Of a DNA stretch of 64,000 nucleotides, positions 1-10,971 are shown in pieces. The stretch is from Nansenia antarctica (lineage: Eukaryota > Chordata > Actinopteri > Argentiniformes > Microstomatidae). Under the pieces are notes generated by a model. It was not told the origin of the DNA. It did not search any database and saw only the letters and a program-made list of their open reading frames with translations. Position numbers and translations under genes: made by a program. Within the stretch, counting starts at the first letter, position 1. The number at the start of each line of letters is the position of its first letter. The stretch spans positions 50,331,402 through 50,395,401 of the forward strand of contig OZ022345.1 of the NCBI GenBank assembly GCA_963989245.1, written 5' to 3'.

Positions 1-760
1 CTCCAAGCTTAACAGTTGGCAAAGTGTTCTTCTCTACAAATGCTTCACCATTTTTTCTCCAAACATACCTTCTTTGGTTGTAGCCAAACAATTACATTTA
101 GGTTACATCAGTACAAAGCACATTGTTCCCAATAGGCTTCAGGTTCTCAAGGTTTTCTTTTGCATACTTCAAACGCTTAATTTTGTGTTGAGGTCGTAGG
201 AAAGGCTTCTTTCTGGCAACTCTGCCATGTAGGTCTTTGTTGTTTGGTACACTGTATTGTTGTCCTGTGAACAACTAGACCAGTGTCTGCTACTTGGTCT
301 TGGTCTTCCAGATCTTGCCTTGACTTCAATTGTTCCATTTATTTTCCATTTTCTGATGATGTTTCTAACAGTGGAAATGAGTAGTTTGAAACAGTTTTTT
401 GTAGCCTTCTCCTTGATGGTGGAAGTGAACTATCTTGATTCTGACATCCTTGGACATGGAGTTACTTCAGAATATATAGTTCAACCCTGGAAATATATTC
501 ACCTGACTCATTGAAGCCCTAACGAGTAAATCACCTTGGTCTGGGCCTTAGTAATCATCTTCTCCAAAGGTAACAAAGAATAATCCAAAAGGGTACCCAA
601 ACTTTTGCACAGGGGCCTTTTCCTTTTTTATCATTTAAAAATGAAAATAAAAAGAAACCTTGCTTTAAGAAAGGTATCATGTATAATTGTGTAGCATTTA
701 GTGTTCAGGTTTGTAACAGACATTTAAACCAGGGGGTGCCCACATTTTTGCAGCCCACTG
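1..760 (-). mobile_element. Tc1/mariner transposon remnant, cut by window edge
   Basis: Read on the minus strand, the first ~130 bases give a Tc1-type transposase segment (LFGYNQRRYVWRK, then KNTLPTVKLG), which matches the stretch just after the first catalytic Asp of Tc1 DDE transposases. Towards 760 the sequence ends in CAGTGGGCTG plus GGGCACCCCCTGG. This is the same terminal sequence and subterminal block seen in the shorter element at 23,384-24,037, so both belong to one family. Stop codons and frame breaks make it non-functional. The other end lies outside the window. Confidence 0.75.
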
Positions 761-895
761 TATGGTCATTACAGTGAGATCAGTAACAACAAAAGCTGTA
801 TGCGTGATAAACAGTGGCAACCTTCTGTTCCTAGAAGATGCATGGCTATATTTCTGCTGCTCATCAGGTCTGTAAATGCTTTTAATGCAGGTCAG

Positions 896-898
896 GTA

Positions 899-971
<73 letters not shown>
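896..971. repeat. Compound (TG)n(TA)n(TG)n microsatellite
   Basis: A TG run is followed by about 13 TA units and then a second, longer TG run. It is alternating purine-pyrimidine throughout. Confidence 0.95.
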
Positions 972-974
<3 letters not shown>

Positions 975-1819
975 ATGGATCTGTCCCTGTTCTTCCAGCC
1001 TAGTGATCACACCTCTGGTCTGGGGCTCAGGGAGACTGGAGGGGGTTGTCCATCACCTAAATGAATCCCACTGATGTTCCTCACAGGCCTTAAATACAGC
1101 AGCCCGGCTGACATACCCAAACAGACCGGCAACCTCATCATCATCGGATGACAGTCTGGAACCATGGAATGACAGTTATAGCAGGAGAGAGTTGGGCAAT
1201 AGGGTACGGGGGGTGGGGGTGGTGGGAGGTTGTCTATCACTCTCTAATGTTAATGCAACCACTAGGCCCAGATTTCCCATGGGTCAACAAACATGACCCA
1301 AACCACAAAGAACTTCATTACTCTCAAAACTCCTGGAGCATTACTGTACAGAGGTGAGCTGCTTCCAGAAACACTACAGGGGAGCTCCCAAATCCCCAAT
1401 GTGAGAGTGGAAATTAGATTCCGTCGTGTGTGCGTAACATTGAGCAGAGACTTGAAGGAAGGTCAGGAGGTACTGAATTGAGACATGTAGCGCAGTTCTT
1501 CCCTCCCCGCTTCCCAGTCCCGGGGAACACATGTCTGGAAACGTCGGCTCCACGTGAGGTCGCGGCCGCAGCCATGTGCGGACGCTCCGGGGCTCGGCGT
1601 TGAACGCTTGGGACGGAGCGAAATATCTGTGAAAATATAAATGTTTCTTCTTCTCCCTCTTTTCTCTCTCTCTCTCTCATTCTGTCGTTCTTTCCCGCCG
1701 CCCCCTCTCTAATAATAGCGGGGACAGTGCAGCACGCCGGACCACTCTAATTGGGAGCAGAGCACAGGAAATGACATCATGGAGTCTGTTGGCATTGGAG
1801 ATGAAAGTGGGAGGAGAGG

Positions 1820-1820
1820 A

Positions 1821-1848
<28 letters not shown>
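1820..1848. repeat. (TG)n microsatellite
   Basis: About 14 uninterrupted TG units follow a GA-rich stretch. Confidence 0.95.
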
Positions 1849-1852
<4 letters not shown>

Positions 1853-2854
1853 AAAAACGCATGGCTGACATGCTGCCCGACCGTAAAACAGAGATAGATC
1901 CGTACCACATGACAAATGTGCTGTAGTTATCCAGTGAGATCACAGACCACAGGACTCCAATTCCAGACTTGCACACATGCCTTAGGGCTTCTAGCTTTAA
2001 GCCGAAAGACTCTTGGCAGATTCATATTGGATGTCTGAACCTGGTTCTGTGGGACTGAAAGATCCAATCTCATGAAAATCAAATGACATGAATATAGGCC
2101 GTTGGTTAATCCTCCTAAGCCGGGCTGGAGATGACACAGGGGATAGGGTGGAGGACTAGAGGATAAAACCAGTCTAGCCAGTCAAACCAGTCTCTCTATG
2201 AAGAGCGTGTGAAGAGTTTTCTGTTCTGTTCTATTCTGAAAAGGCATCACACAGTAGGTCAGTCTTTCTGTCTGTGTCCTCTACCCAACACACCCATAAA
2301 ACAAAGCCTTTAGTGGCAAGATCTGAAGCGCAGGTGCAGCCTCAAGCTTTGAGTAGGGCAGGTGAAATAATGAGTTGAGCGAATGGGTTTCAAGGTTATA
2401 GCATGTTGTTTCTGTCTATGGCTAAATCTGCACAGTCGCTAAAGCATTCACCATTCCAGGTACGGCACAAGGTGAAGGACTCGGGTTCAATGTGTTATAA
2501 CATGGGACTAGACTGCCCTCCAGTGGCAAGATGATGTACATTGGCATTTACTAGGGTCCTGAAAAGTTCATTTTTCAAGAATAAATCAGAGCACGTTAAT
2601 GGCTTATCAAAGTAGACAACATTTAACTATTAGTGTGTACAGTTTAAAGGAGTCTGTTGGAAATCTGCCACCACAATGAAATTCATTGTGAAGTTCCGAA
2701 CAACTGCTGCTGCACTAAATGTAATAATATAACTCCCCGAAACGGACTTGCAGTGTCAGACATTAACTGCTGTGTTTCTGCATGTGCGCATGATTCTAAG
2801 AGGCAGCCACCAGAGACAGAAAGGTGAAACTCCCCTAGAACACTCCTAGGAAGT

Positions 2855-2975
2855 ATTCAACGTCACTTAAGGAAAATCCAGGCTTATTTTGATTTGATGA
2901 AGTTTCGGGAGATTTATTAAAAAATCCAGCCAAAAACAAGCCTGGATTTTCCTTTAGCAACGTTGATGGAATACC
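2855..2975. repeat. Fold-back inverted repeat
   Basis: The arms share AAGGAAAATCCAGGCTT (left ~2,869-2,885) and its exact reverse complement (right ~2,938-2,954). Weaker pairing extends outward through an AACGT block and a TATTC block on each side. The loop is about 50 bases. It could be a tiny MITE or a hairpin-forming relic. No coding potential was seen. Confidence 0.7.
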
Positions 2976-3251
2976 CACCTGGCCGGTAACACCATGTTGA
3001 TTTTTATAGGATTGCTACCGATTAAACATAGTCATTATAACCATTAGGAAGCTTTTAGAAAGCTTGAATGTTCCATATTGCACCTTTAGTGAAAATACCA
3101 CCGCTCATCCGTGATCAGACTTCGCTGAAGTGCTGGAGCTGAAGAATATCAAATATAGTGCAAAAAAGCAGCATCCGCACACTCAAATCTGTGCAACATT
3201 GTTGTTTATTGCGAGCTTGCTATATTGCACATTTAAAAAGGTGAAACTTAC

Positions 3252-4180
3252 CAAACAAAGTGAGTTTGAGTATTCTACTGCACTGGATGGCGAAGGAGAG
3301 GTCCGAGCTGTCAAAAATAGTGATGAGGTCATCGTCTGCAAGAGGAGAACAGAACAGAACACAACATTTGACAAAGTGTGCTTCTATCACTATAGGGGAT
3401 GGTGCATACAGTACATCTGAGTGTTAGATGGTGGGATATCTAACATGCTCCTAATTGTAAACAAAATGAGATGCAAGTCTATCTAGTATCAGGGTTCCCA
3501 CACCTTCTGAAACATCAAATTCAAACACTTTTCAAGGACTTTCAAGACTCAATTCCCTCAAATTCAAGGACCCAACACGGCATAGTTTGAGACAGATCTA
3601 GATGAGAATTTATATAATAGGAACTATCCGCTCACAGACAACAATTAAAAGAGAGGCTTTTGAATGTAGAGGCTTGAACACTAGATGGTCTCTTGCCTTT
3701 CTACCAATATATTGTGAAATATGTCTAAAGTTACTGTGTTAAGTTAAGCAATGTGACTTATCTACTATAATTACAAATTATTATTTTATTTTTTTTGAGA
3801 GAGAGGGGAATTCAAGCACTTTCAATGACCCATGTCTATTTTCAAAAACTTTTAAGGCCTTGATTTTTTTTCCTCAAATTCACAAACTTTCAAGGATTTC
3901 AAGGACCCGTGGGAACCCTGTAAAGCAGATCTAGTCAAGTGTGTACCTGACAGTTCTAGTCTGGTCTGGTCTTCAGGCCCAGTCTCCTGCCCTTACCCTC
4001 GTCCTTGTATTTGATGGTAACCTCGTCGTTGCTCTGCAGCTTCCCACGGAACACACGTTGCATCATCAGCACCAGCTCGTCGTAGGTGATGTCCTCATTG
4101 TGGATGGGGATGCGTCTGATGTCATCACCCAGCTGGGCTTTGATGATCAGCTTCCCACTCAGGTCCAGCTGTCCGTTCAT
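3252..4180 (-). CDS. tfg: TFG, trafficking from ER to Golgi regulator (first two coding exons)
   Basis: TFG assembles at ER exit sites through its N-terminal PB1 domain and organises COPII carriers. Coding exon 1 runs 4,180 to 3,997: it starts MNGQLDLSGKLI, contains RIPIHNEDITYDEL and VFRGKLQSNDEVTIKYKDE, and ends in phase 1 at a GTAAGG donor. Coding exon 2 runs 3,335 to 3,252: it starts after a TCTTGCAG acceptor, encodes DDDLITIFDSSDLSF and AIQCSRILKLTLF, and ends at GTAAGT. Together they give about 89 residues, essentially the whole PB1 domain and close to the human protein as I know it. The coiled coil and P/Q-rich tail lie outside the window. The intron between the exons carries a hAT-type MITE. 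A probable acceptor at 4,211-4,212 implies an upstream untranslated exon. Confidence 0.95.
3490..3920. mobile_element. hAT-type MITE in the tfg intron
   Basis: The ends are CAGGGTTCCCAC and its reverse complement GTGGGAACCCTG. Subterminal inverted copies of a TTCAAGGACTTTCAAG-like motif follow. The element is about 431 bp with no transposase. The flanking 8-mers do not match, so the target duplication has decayed or the ends are slightly off. Confidence 0.75.
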
Positions 4181-4247
4181 GGTGCCGTCCGCCCTCTACT
4201 GCTCCCGCCGCTGAGGGGGTAGGAGGAACAGGATTTAACATCGCCAA

Positions 4248-4272
4248 CACACACACACACACACACACACAG
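4248..4272. repeat. (CA)n microsatellite
   Basis: About 12 CA units lie just upstream of the tfg coding exon, on the intron side. Confidence 0.9.
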
Positions 4273-4571
4273 ACACAGCAGGTCTGATTTAACTTTATTT
4301 AGCACTAAAACACTCCACACACAGACTCCCTTTCTCCACAATCTCTCTGGAGCAGCAGGCCACAAACAAACCTTCGAAGAGATATAAGGCTGTGTCCCGT
4401 ACACAGGACAAAACATCCCTGACATAGTGTTTTTTCGCTTGTGTATTAGTCCCATTAAGAAACAAACAACGGTGGATTCTCTCGTTTCCTTTGCAATGAC
4501 ATGACATCCAGTCAAGGCTGATACACAGTGACACTGATAACCAAGTACTCCACTGCGCTCAGATTCATTTT

Positions 4572-4757
4572 TCAGTTAACCATTTAGCAGACGCTTTTAT
4601 CCAAAGCGATTTACAGATTACAGGGACAGTCTCCTTGGAGTCATTTAGGACTAAGTGCCTTACTCAAGGGCACACTAGTGGGCCTAGATGGGATTTGAAC
4701 TCATGACCTTCTGGTCACCAGTCCAACTCATTGTCTCCTAGGCCACCACCGTCCCAG
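4572..4757 (-). mobile_element. tRNA-headed SINE with V-SINE core
   Basis: Read on the minus strand there is a tRNA-like head with an A-box-like TGGCCTAGGAGACA and a B-box-like GAGTTCAAATCCC. It is followed by the teleost core CGCTTTGGATAAAAGCGTC and TGCTAAATG. The head, core and length (about 185 bp) fit the V-SINE superfamily. It is inserted in tfg intron 1. Confidence 0.8.
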
Positions 4758-6088
4758 ATGGGTCCACTGCTCGGTACAACGCCTACTACTGTAGAGTTCC
4801 ACTCGGCTTCCAAAGTCTAAGGTTCAGATATGACATGACCTGGCGGACTAGGTAGTAGGTAGCTAGCCTACACTCTGGGGCCTGTTGTTATAGGTTTCCT
4901 CAGAGACTTTGGCCTGTGATGCATACCAAATTGATATGGTAATTGATAAGGTAGAGCTACCACAATGTGTCTAGTCAGTGGATCTTCTACACATTGCTAT
5001 TGAATGATCAATGAAAAGGCCTAGTGAGTCAATGACAGGGAAGAACATGGAAGGACTGAGTGAGTGAGTGAGGCAAGCAGGGAGAATGCTTCATCATCTA
5101 GCTGTCATAAAAACAAATCCCTTTGAATTTACCCATCACCAGCCTGTAAAGCAATCCGAGTTTGTAGGGGACTAGCTAAACAACTGTAATGTGATTAGTT
5201 CCATCTACTTTAGAATCTGTCCAGCTAGATAGCAAGCAAATGATGACAGTCTCTGGCATAGTAAACAATTGATACTAGTATTAGGTCAGAAGTGTCCAGC
5301 TATCAGACTAGGGCGAGGTTTCGGGGCTTTGCATCATAATTGACACTGGCATAGCTATGCTAAGTTTAGCTCGTTAACTAGCTAACTAATACTTAGAACA
5401 TATTCTCATCCGTCATTTGTAGCTGGCTTTCTAGACAACAATTACACGGTGAATAAAAACCAGTTGCCTTCAACTACGGCTCACGTTATTATGACGAATA
5501 ACAACTTGACAGCAGGCAGGCTATCTGCTTAGCTATGCTAGCTATTCTTGGGGTGCGTTCGTAAATACGCTCTGGAAATCTGATCAGCACCCACTGAGTG
5601 CCTCTTGTCCAATCATATTACTTGGCCCCCTTTGTGAGGTTGAACCCAGCGTGCGCTCCGGCGCTCTCAGAGCGAATGTACGAACACAGCCTTGAAATAA
5701 ACACACAGGCCATTTTCCTGTGTCACTGACAGGACGTAGAACCATGCCAAATACAGACCAGTGTAAAACTGCTATTGAACGGTGGAATGTTGAGTTCCTG
5801 CTAAATAATCCACCCCCCATTTTTAGCAATCTCTTACCGGTGTCAGATAATTCATGTTTATCACGAAGGATGTAATAGGATTTAACACAACCCGTTGGTT
5901 TATTCATTGCAATTCTACTTCTGTGTAAAACACGTAGATAAAAAAAGATGTACCTTTAGCATCACCTGTTGTTATGAACTGAGTAGGTGCTAGCCTAGCC
6001 TAGCCTGACAGATTGCTGTAACGTAAAGCGTGAGGATCTGTTATTACCAGCATGAACATCACCTTAGAGAGAGGCTAACTTGTCCCAC
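4758..6088. other. Probable tfg 5' intron, no gene seen
   Basis: AT-rich to mixed sequence with scattered CTAG-containing short motifs (AGCTAGC type). No coding exon or recognisable repeat could be supported. Confidence 0.4.
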
Positions 6089-6262
6089 CTGTAACTGAAC
6101 GACTTGATCCCTCCGCGTTTTCGATGGTTCTCGCAGGACCGTGCCAGTCAAAATGTGTACCCGGGCCAGAGAGCACAGAGTCCCAGCCTCACACCAGGAA
6201 GTGTCACCGCTCGTCGACAACGTCAACCTGTACGTGGCATTACAGCGGCGCGCAGGCGCAGT
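6089..6262 (-). promoter_or_regulatory. Candidate tfg untranslated first exon and promoter
   Basis: tfg needs a non-coding exon upstream of its acceptor at 4,211. Here the minus strand has a CpG-rich block ending in TTACAG|GTGGGA, a possible donor at 6,088. A palindromic CG-rich motif GCGCGCAGGCGCAG (about 6,248-6,261), similar to an NRF1 site, would sit near the start of transcription. There is no TATA box. The assignment is inference from position and composition only. Confidence 0.3.
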
Positions 6263-6516
6263 GGTCAAACTAGTTTGGCACTGGATGAATTTTGCGCATC
6301 AGCTGATTTTGCTTAGGTCTACAGTCGCATTAATATACAATGTAATTGCACATTATATAAATGCCTTAGACTTTCTCAAAATTGTGCATGTCAAACATAG
6401 TGAAATAGGTTCTCACAAAAATGCAGTTATCAACCCCCCCACCCACCCAGCAATCAATCAATGCATCACAAGATAAGTAACAAAATAAAGACCACTAGAG
6501 AATTCAATATCCAATT

Positions 6517-6522
6517 TTTATT
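6517..6522 (-). terminator. Polyadenylation signal of jagn1
   Basis: AATAAA on the minus strand, about 745 bases after the jagn1 stop codon, followed by A/T-rich sequence. It is the only well-placed signal before the tfg promoter region. Confidence 0.55.
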
Positions 6523-7268
6523 GTTGGTTAAAACATGAGCGAGGGGAAGACTATGGACGGCAAGCACTACGACATACAAAGTAAGCACAACAGGACATTA
6601 AGAAATCAGAGGTAAACGATGAGAATAAATATGAGCACATTGCAGGGCAAATCAAAACCAATTGGTAACAGTCAGACACTGTGCATTGCATGTAATGCTG
6701 CTGTAGCAACCCATCTCTGTTGATCACAACTTGAGTATGTGTGCATGCGCATGGCAGTGTTTTTCAGTTTTTTAACACCGGATATCTAGTCATGGAAACT
6801 ACTCCAGTCCTCATTCCTTTCCCATTGAGACAAAGAGGCACATTCTCTATACTTTTTCTCTGTGACAAAGTTAACATTCTCTCTATGAAGGGCCGCATTC
6901 ATTTGTTTCAGTAAACTCTGGATCTCAGAGGGAATTTGTTGACTCTTGAGCCCGGGTAAATGAGAGAAACGCTACTAGCTGGCCCAGCTGAAGTCAGACA
7001 TGGGTGGTTAGTCTAGTGGTTAGGCTCATCACATATGGCAACAAGTAGAGAAGGGGGTGTCATTATGGCAGCAGGTAGAGAACTGGGTCAGAGGAATATG
7101 TTAGGCAGTACATTTTGTGTGGATGAGATTTTTGGGGGGGGATATATGACATTGAGATAACATGAGGTCTAAAATAAATAACAGAGCATCAACATACACA
7201 TGTTTGTATCCAAGACATATAGAAATAGCAAAAACACAGTTTGTCCCAGTCACAACACCCTCTCTGAA

Positions 7269-8166
7269 TTATTTCTTCTTCTTCTCCTGAGTGGAGGTGA
7301 ACCATGCATCTAAAAGCTTCTTGCTGTAGTAGATCTGCCAGGCATGTACCTGCACAGCAATTACCAACACCAGGTACATAACGGTCACTGCAGAGAAGCC
7401 GAAGATAAAGCGGTAGGCCATGCCGTGTCGGTAGAGCTGCTGTGCCACGGGGAACATCTCCATGCTGCCATATATCAGTGGTGCCACAGAGAACAGCCCT
7501 GAGCTGATCATGGAGATCACCAGGTAGCTGATGTTGTTCTTGGGTATTGAGAGGCTACTGAAGAGCAGTGGGAGGAGACTCAGCAGGTAGGGATACTCCC
7601 ATCGGTAGGGCATGGCCACGGTGTCGTGTGACACAAGGTTGAGGTGGCTGACTGTCACCTGGGCTGCTGCCAGCAGCCAGAGCAAAAAATGGACAATGTT
7701 CAGCTTTCGGAGCTCCGACTTTAGAGAGGCACTGGAATACAAGAGAAGAAAGATGCTGTATGTCATCAGCACATGACATTTCCCCCATTTTCTTTACCTC
7801 ATCTGTACGGATGATGAAAAGTGGGTCCATCAAATGGCCTATCCAGTGTTTTTAAATCAGTACAGACAAAGCCATGGAGGAGAGGATGAAATATAGCCTT
7901 TACTGCTGTTCAGTTATACATAGTGTCAGCACAGACTGTTCACTGACATGTACACTTTTGTTGAATATTAGAGAAACTTGTGAGTGACAGACAATCAAAC
8001 AATTAGACAGACAGCGAGAGAGACACACAGACAGACAGCGAGAGAGACAGACAGGCAGGCAGGCTTGTTTACTGTACCTCATCTGGTAGTGTGACGCCAC
8101 CTTCTCTCTATGTTTGAAGTCACTTCCATCAGTGCCTGCAGCTCGAGGGCCAGCACGAGACGTCAT
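7269..8166 (-). CDS. jagn1: Jagunal homolog 1, ER membrane protein
   Basis: JAGN1 is a multi-pass ER membrane protein of the early secretory pathway; loss in humans causes severe congenital neutropenia. Exon 1 coding runs 8,166 to 8,078 and encodes MTSRAGPRAAGTDGSDF...HYQM plus two bases, ending at a GTACAG donor. Exon 2 runs 7,731 to 7,269 after a TTGTATTCCAG acceptor and contains MPYRWEYPYLLS, NNISYLVISMIS, APLIYGSMEMFP and YSKKLLDAWFTSTQEKKKK. The joined frame gives 183 residues, the same length as human JAGN1, with four hydrophobic segments and a lysine-rich C-terminus resembling an ER retrieval signal. An in-frame ATG seven codons upstream exists, but the family starts at M(A/T)SRAG. A GACA-rich stretch lies in the intron. 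Confidence 0.96.
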
Positions 8167-8177
8167 GGCAGATACCT

Positions 8178-8447
8178 GGGGGGTCATTTATAAAACTGTA
8201 AGGTTGCGTAAGTACGAAAGGCAGAACGTTTACGCACACAAATATTCTGATTTATAACAGTGCGCACGCACGTCACGACTTTTTCTTTTTTGTGTGTGCA
8301 GTCCAGGTAATTCTTCATATATAATACGGGAGAGGTATTTCTACATCACATTTTCACGCCAAGTTAGTTTTTTATAAATCCCAAAGCTTGCGTAAAAGTG
8401 GCGTACGCCTGCTTTTTTGCGTACGCAACGTTTATAAGTGTCCCCCC
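8178..8447. mobile_element. MITE with GGGGG...TTATAAA ends beside jagn1 exon
   Basis: The left end reads GGGGGGTCATTTATAAA...GTTGCGTA. The reverse complement of the right end reads GGGGGGACACTTATAAACG and TTGCGTACGC. The ends are thus imperfect inverted repeats of about 40 bp rich in TTATAAA and GCGTA motifs. No coding sequence is present. The left edge coincides with the intron/exon boundary just before the jagn1 start codon. Confidence 0.7.
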
Positions 8448-8599
8448 CTGCTCACTCAAAAAACACATATTAGCATATACAATTATACACACTGAATCAG
8501 AATCTGCACTGCAATTAAGTAATTACATGGCCAATTCAACAAACATGATCGGATCAGTAGGCTTTATGAGTTGTAGCTAGTGGGCTTAACATTACAACA

Positions 8600-8862
8600 G
8601 CATTTCGTGAGCTTAGAATGATAAGGTTCTATCTCCATTTAGAGTAGTTCAGAGATATTGAGCGTCAATGTTTTTACATTCCATATGTTTTGTGAGATGG
8701 AACTTTTGTATTTTATGAATTACTAACTAAAAAAATGCAACATTTTAAAAATAACACCACACAGGCATTAATAAACACCTAATGGATCAGATTATGTAAA
8801 AAACTCAATTTTGACAAAAAATTGAGATAGAACCTTATAATTCTAACGTCACGATTTGTTGA
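8600..8862. repeat. Inverted-repeat element, MITE-like
   Basis: The arm at 8,614-8,635 (TAGAATGATAAGGTTCTATC) pairs with 8,823-8,844 with one mismatch in 22 bases. Weaker pairing extends through a TCGTGA block on the outer side and ATTT on the inner side. The interior is AT-rich and non-coding. Confidence 0.65.
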
Positions 8863-9421
8863 AATGTTGGGTGTAAAAGATTTCAAGGCGTATGTATGCA
8901 TCATACATGGCTGCAGTATCCACCTGCCCTGATTGCAGACGAGGCAGGTCAGAGGCTGATAAACTGGCACTACAAATGTACACATCAACTAGTGTACCAA
9001 TACAAACTAACCACAATAGCAATCGATAGTTCAAATTGGTCACTCGTGCAATGCAAGAAATATTCTCGTAAGAATGACATTTCATAAGTTTATGGATCAT
9101 TCTATGCCCGGTCATCATGCTAGCCAATGCTAGCCCGTTCTAGCTAGCTGTAGGTTATTCATTCGTAGCCACCAGGTTAGCTAGCATGTATCATATGGAG
9201 CTATACGGTCACTCAAGGCAGATAATGAGTAAATTGACTTTTATTTAGAGCCAGATATCTGACCTTGCAGTAATGGCTAAATGAACATTGGACTTACCTT
9301 TTATTATTTGTAGATGAAATCCCCACTCGTAACCAGGCTAGTTGAACACACAACACAGCAGCTGCTCGAGCGAATGGGTGCAGGGTGGGAGACGGCACAT
9401 CGTCTGCGGGCTGCGCGCATG
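8863..9421. other. jagn1 upstream region, no feature resolved
   Basis: Mixed-composition sequence with AGCTAGC-type motifs. The jagn1 untranslated first exon and promoter should lie around here, but no boundary can be supported. Confidence 0.35.
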
Positions 9422-9700
<279 letters not shown>

Positions 9701-9716
9701 GTTTTATCTCTCTCTC

Positions 9717-10050
<334 letters not shown>

Positions 10051-10560
10051 CAGTTTTTTCCTGTTCTACAAAAATGCCATGATGAAAGCCAAACACCATG
10101 TTGGATTGAAGAGTTGATATACTGTTTGTTTTGACAATTCACTTGAAGGGGCCTTAATGATGTTTCCTCAAACCATGTTTGTCCTTATGTGTAAGGATGC
10201 TGTTGCGCAAAGAGCTAACTTTGATTATGCTTTTTCATGTGTGTTTCTTTTTTCTTTTTTTTTTCATCAAACATTTCTTGTTGTCAATAAAAGTATTTTA
10301 AAAATCCTTTAAAAAATATTCTGGGTCTATTGCTCTGTCACCTAGCATTTTGGAGTTTAGCTTGCAACGTCGCGAGCGTGTTAGCGGCTAAATTACAGTA
10401 ACTTCCTCTTATACGTTTTGGTAACGGCCCTGGTAACAATCTATGCCACTTGCAAAGAAGATAAGGGTTAGTTCAACCTTATGTTGCGGTGTTTGCTCAA
10501 TTTGATGTTTGACACTGGTCAGAGTAGATCCAGTTCACATTGGGAAGGATCAATGCTTTG

Positions 10561-10770
10561 GTAGGTAGCCTAGAGGTTAGAGAGGCTGGCTAGCAGTTGG
10601 CTGGCTAGTTTGATCCCTGCCTCAGGAGGGAGCTTGCATGTGGCCTTGAGCAAGGCACTTAACCCCTAATTGCTCTAGGGGTGCCGAATATGGGTGACTC
10701 TGTGCCTAGAGCAAAAATACCAAATTCCAACAATTGACTGACAAGTTGATTGCAGGGCAAATAAATCAGT
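10561..10770 (+). mobile_element. tRNA-derived SINE, copy A
   Basis: A tRNA-like head (GTAGCCTAGAGGTTAGAG; B-box-like GCTAGTTTGATCCC) is followed by GAGCAAGGCACTTAACCCC, a body common in fish SINEs, and an A-rich tail. It is repeated at 35,981-36,190. Confidence 0.75.
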
Positions 10771-10931
10771 AAAAAAAAAATGCAAAGCTCTTCATAGCAC
10801 ATTTCAATGTAGTACACCTCCAACATACCTGTCTAAACTCAGAGAGCAAATGACACTATGGAAAGATAAAAGGTAAAACACACAAGTCCATCTGATTTAA
10901 GGAATGAATGAGAGAAGCGGTGGGAATGCTT

Positions 10932-10942
10932 TTTATTTTATT
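10932..10942 (-). terminator. Polyadenylation signals of the repeat gene, copy A
   Basis: Two overlapping AATAAA motifs on the minus strand lie about 30 bases past the inferred stop codon at 10,972-10,974. Confidence 0.55.
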
Positions 10943-10971
10943 TGATATGCCGAGAAGTTTTGGGAAATTTT

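Larger units (their letters stand above)
761..3251. other. Non-coding stretch, probably tfg intron
   Basis: This stretch lies downstream of the second tfg coding exon. The next exon, which should encode the coiled-coil region after the PB1 domain, was searched for by eye on the minus strand and not found, so the intron probably continues past the window. It contains two dinucleotide arrays, a CpG-rich patch near 1,535-1,625 (with a NotI-like GCGGCCGC) and a fold-back at 2,855-2,975. The short open frames here are low complexity and not credible genes. Confidence 0.5.

Noticed and set aside
1414..1680. Minus-strand frame over the CpG-rich patch
   Set aside because: Ends in poly-(Arg-Glu) from a CT run, with no recognisable domain or splice support.
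4177..4534. Minus-strand frames upstream of tfg
   Set aside because: They contain the CA microsatellite and lie across the tfg acceptor; not coding.
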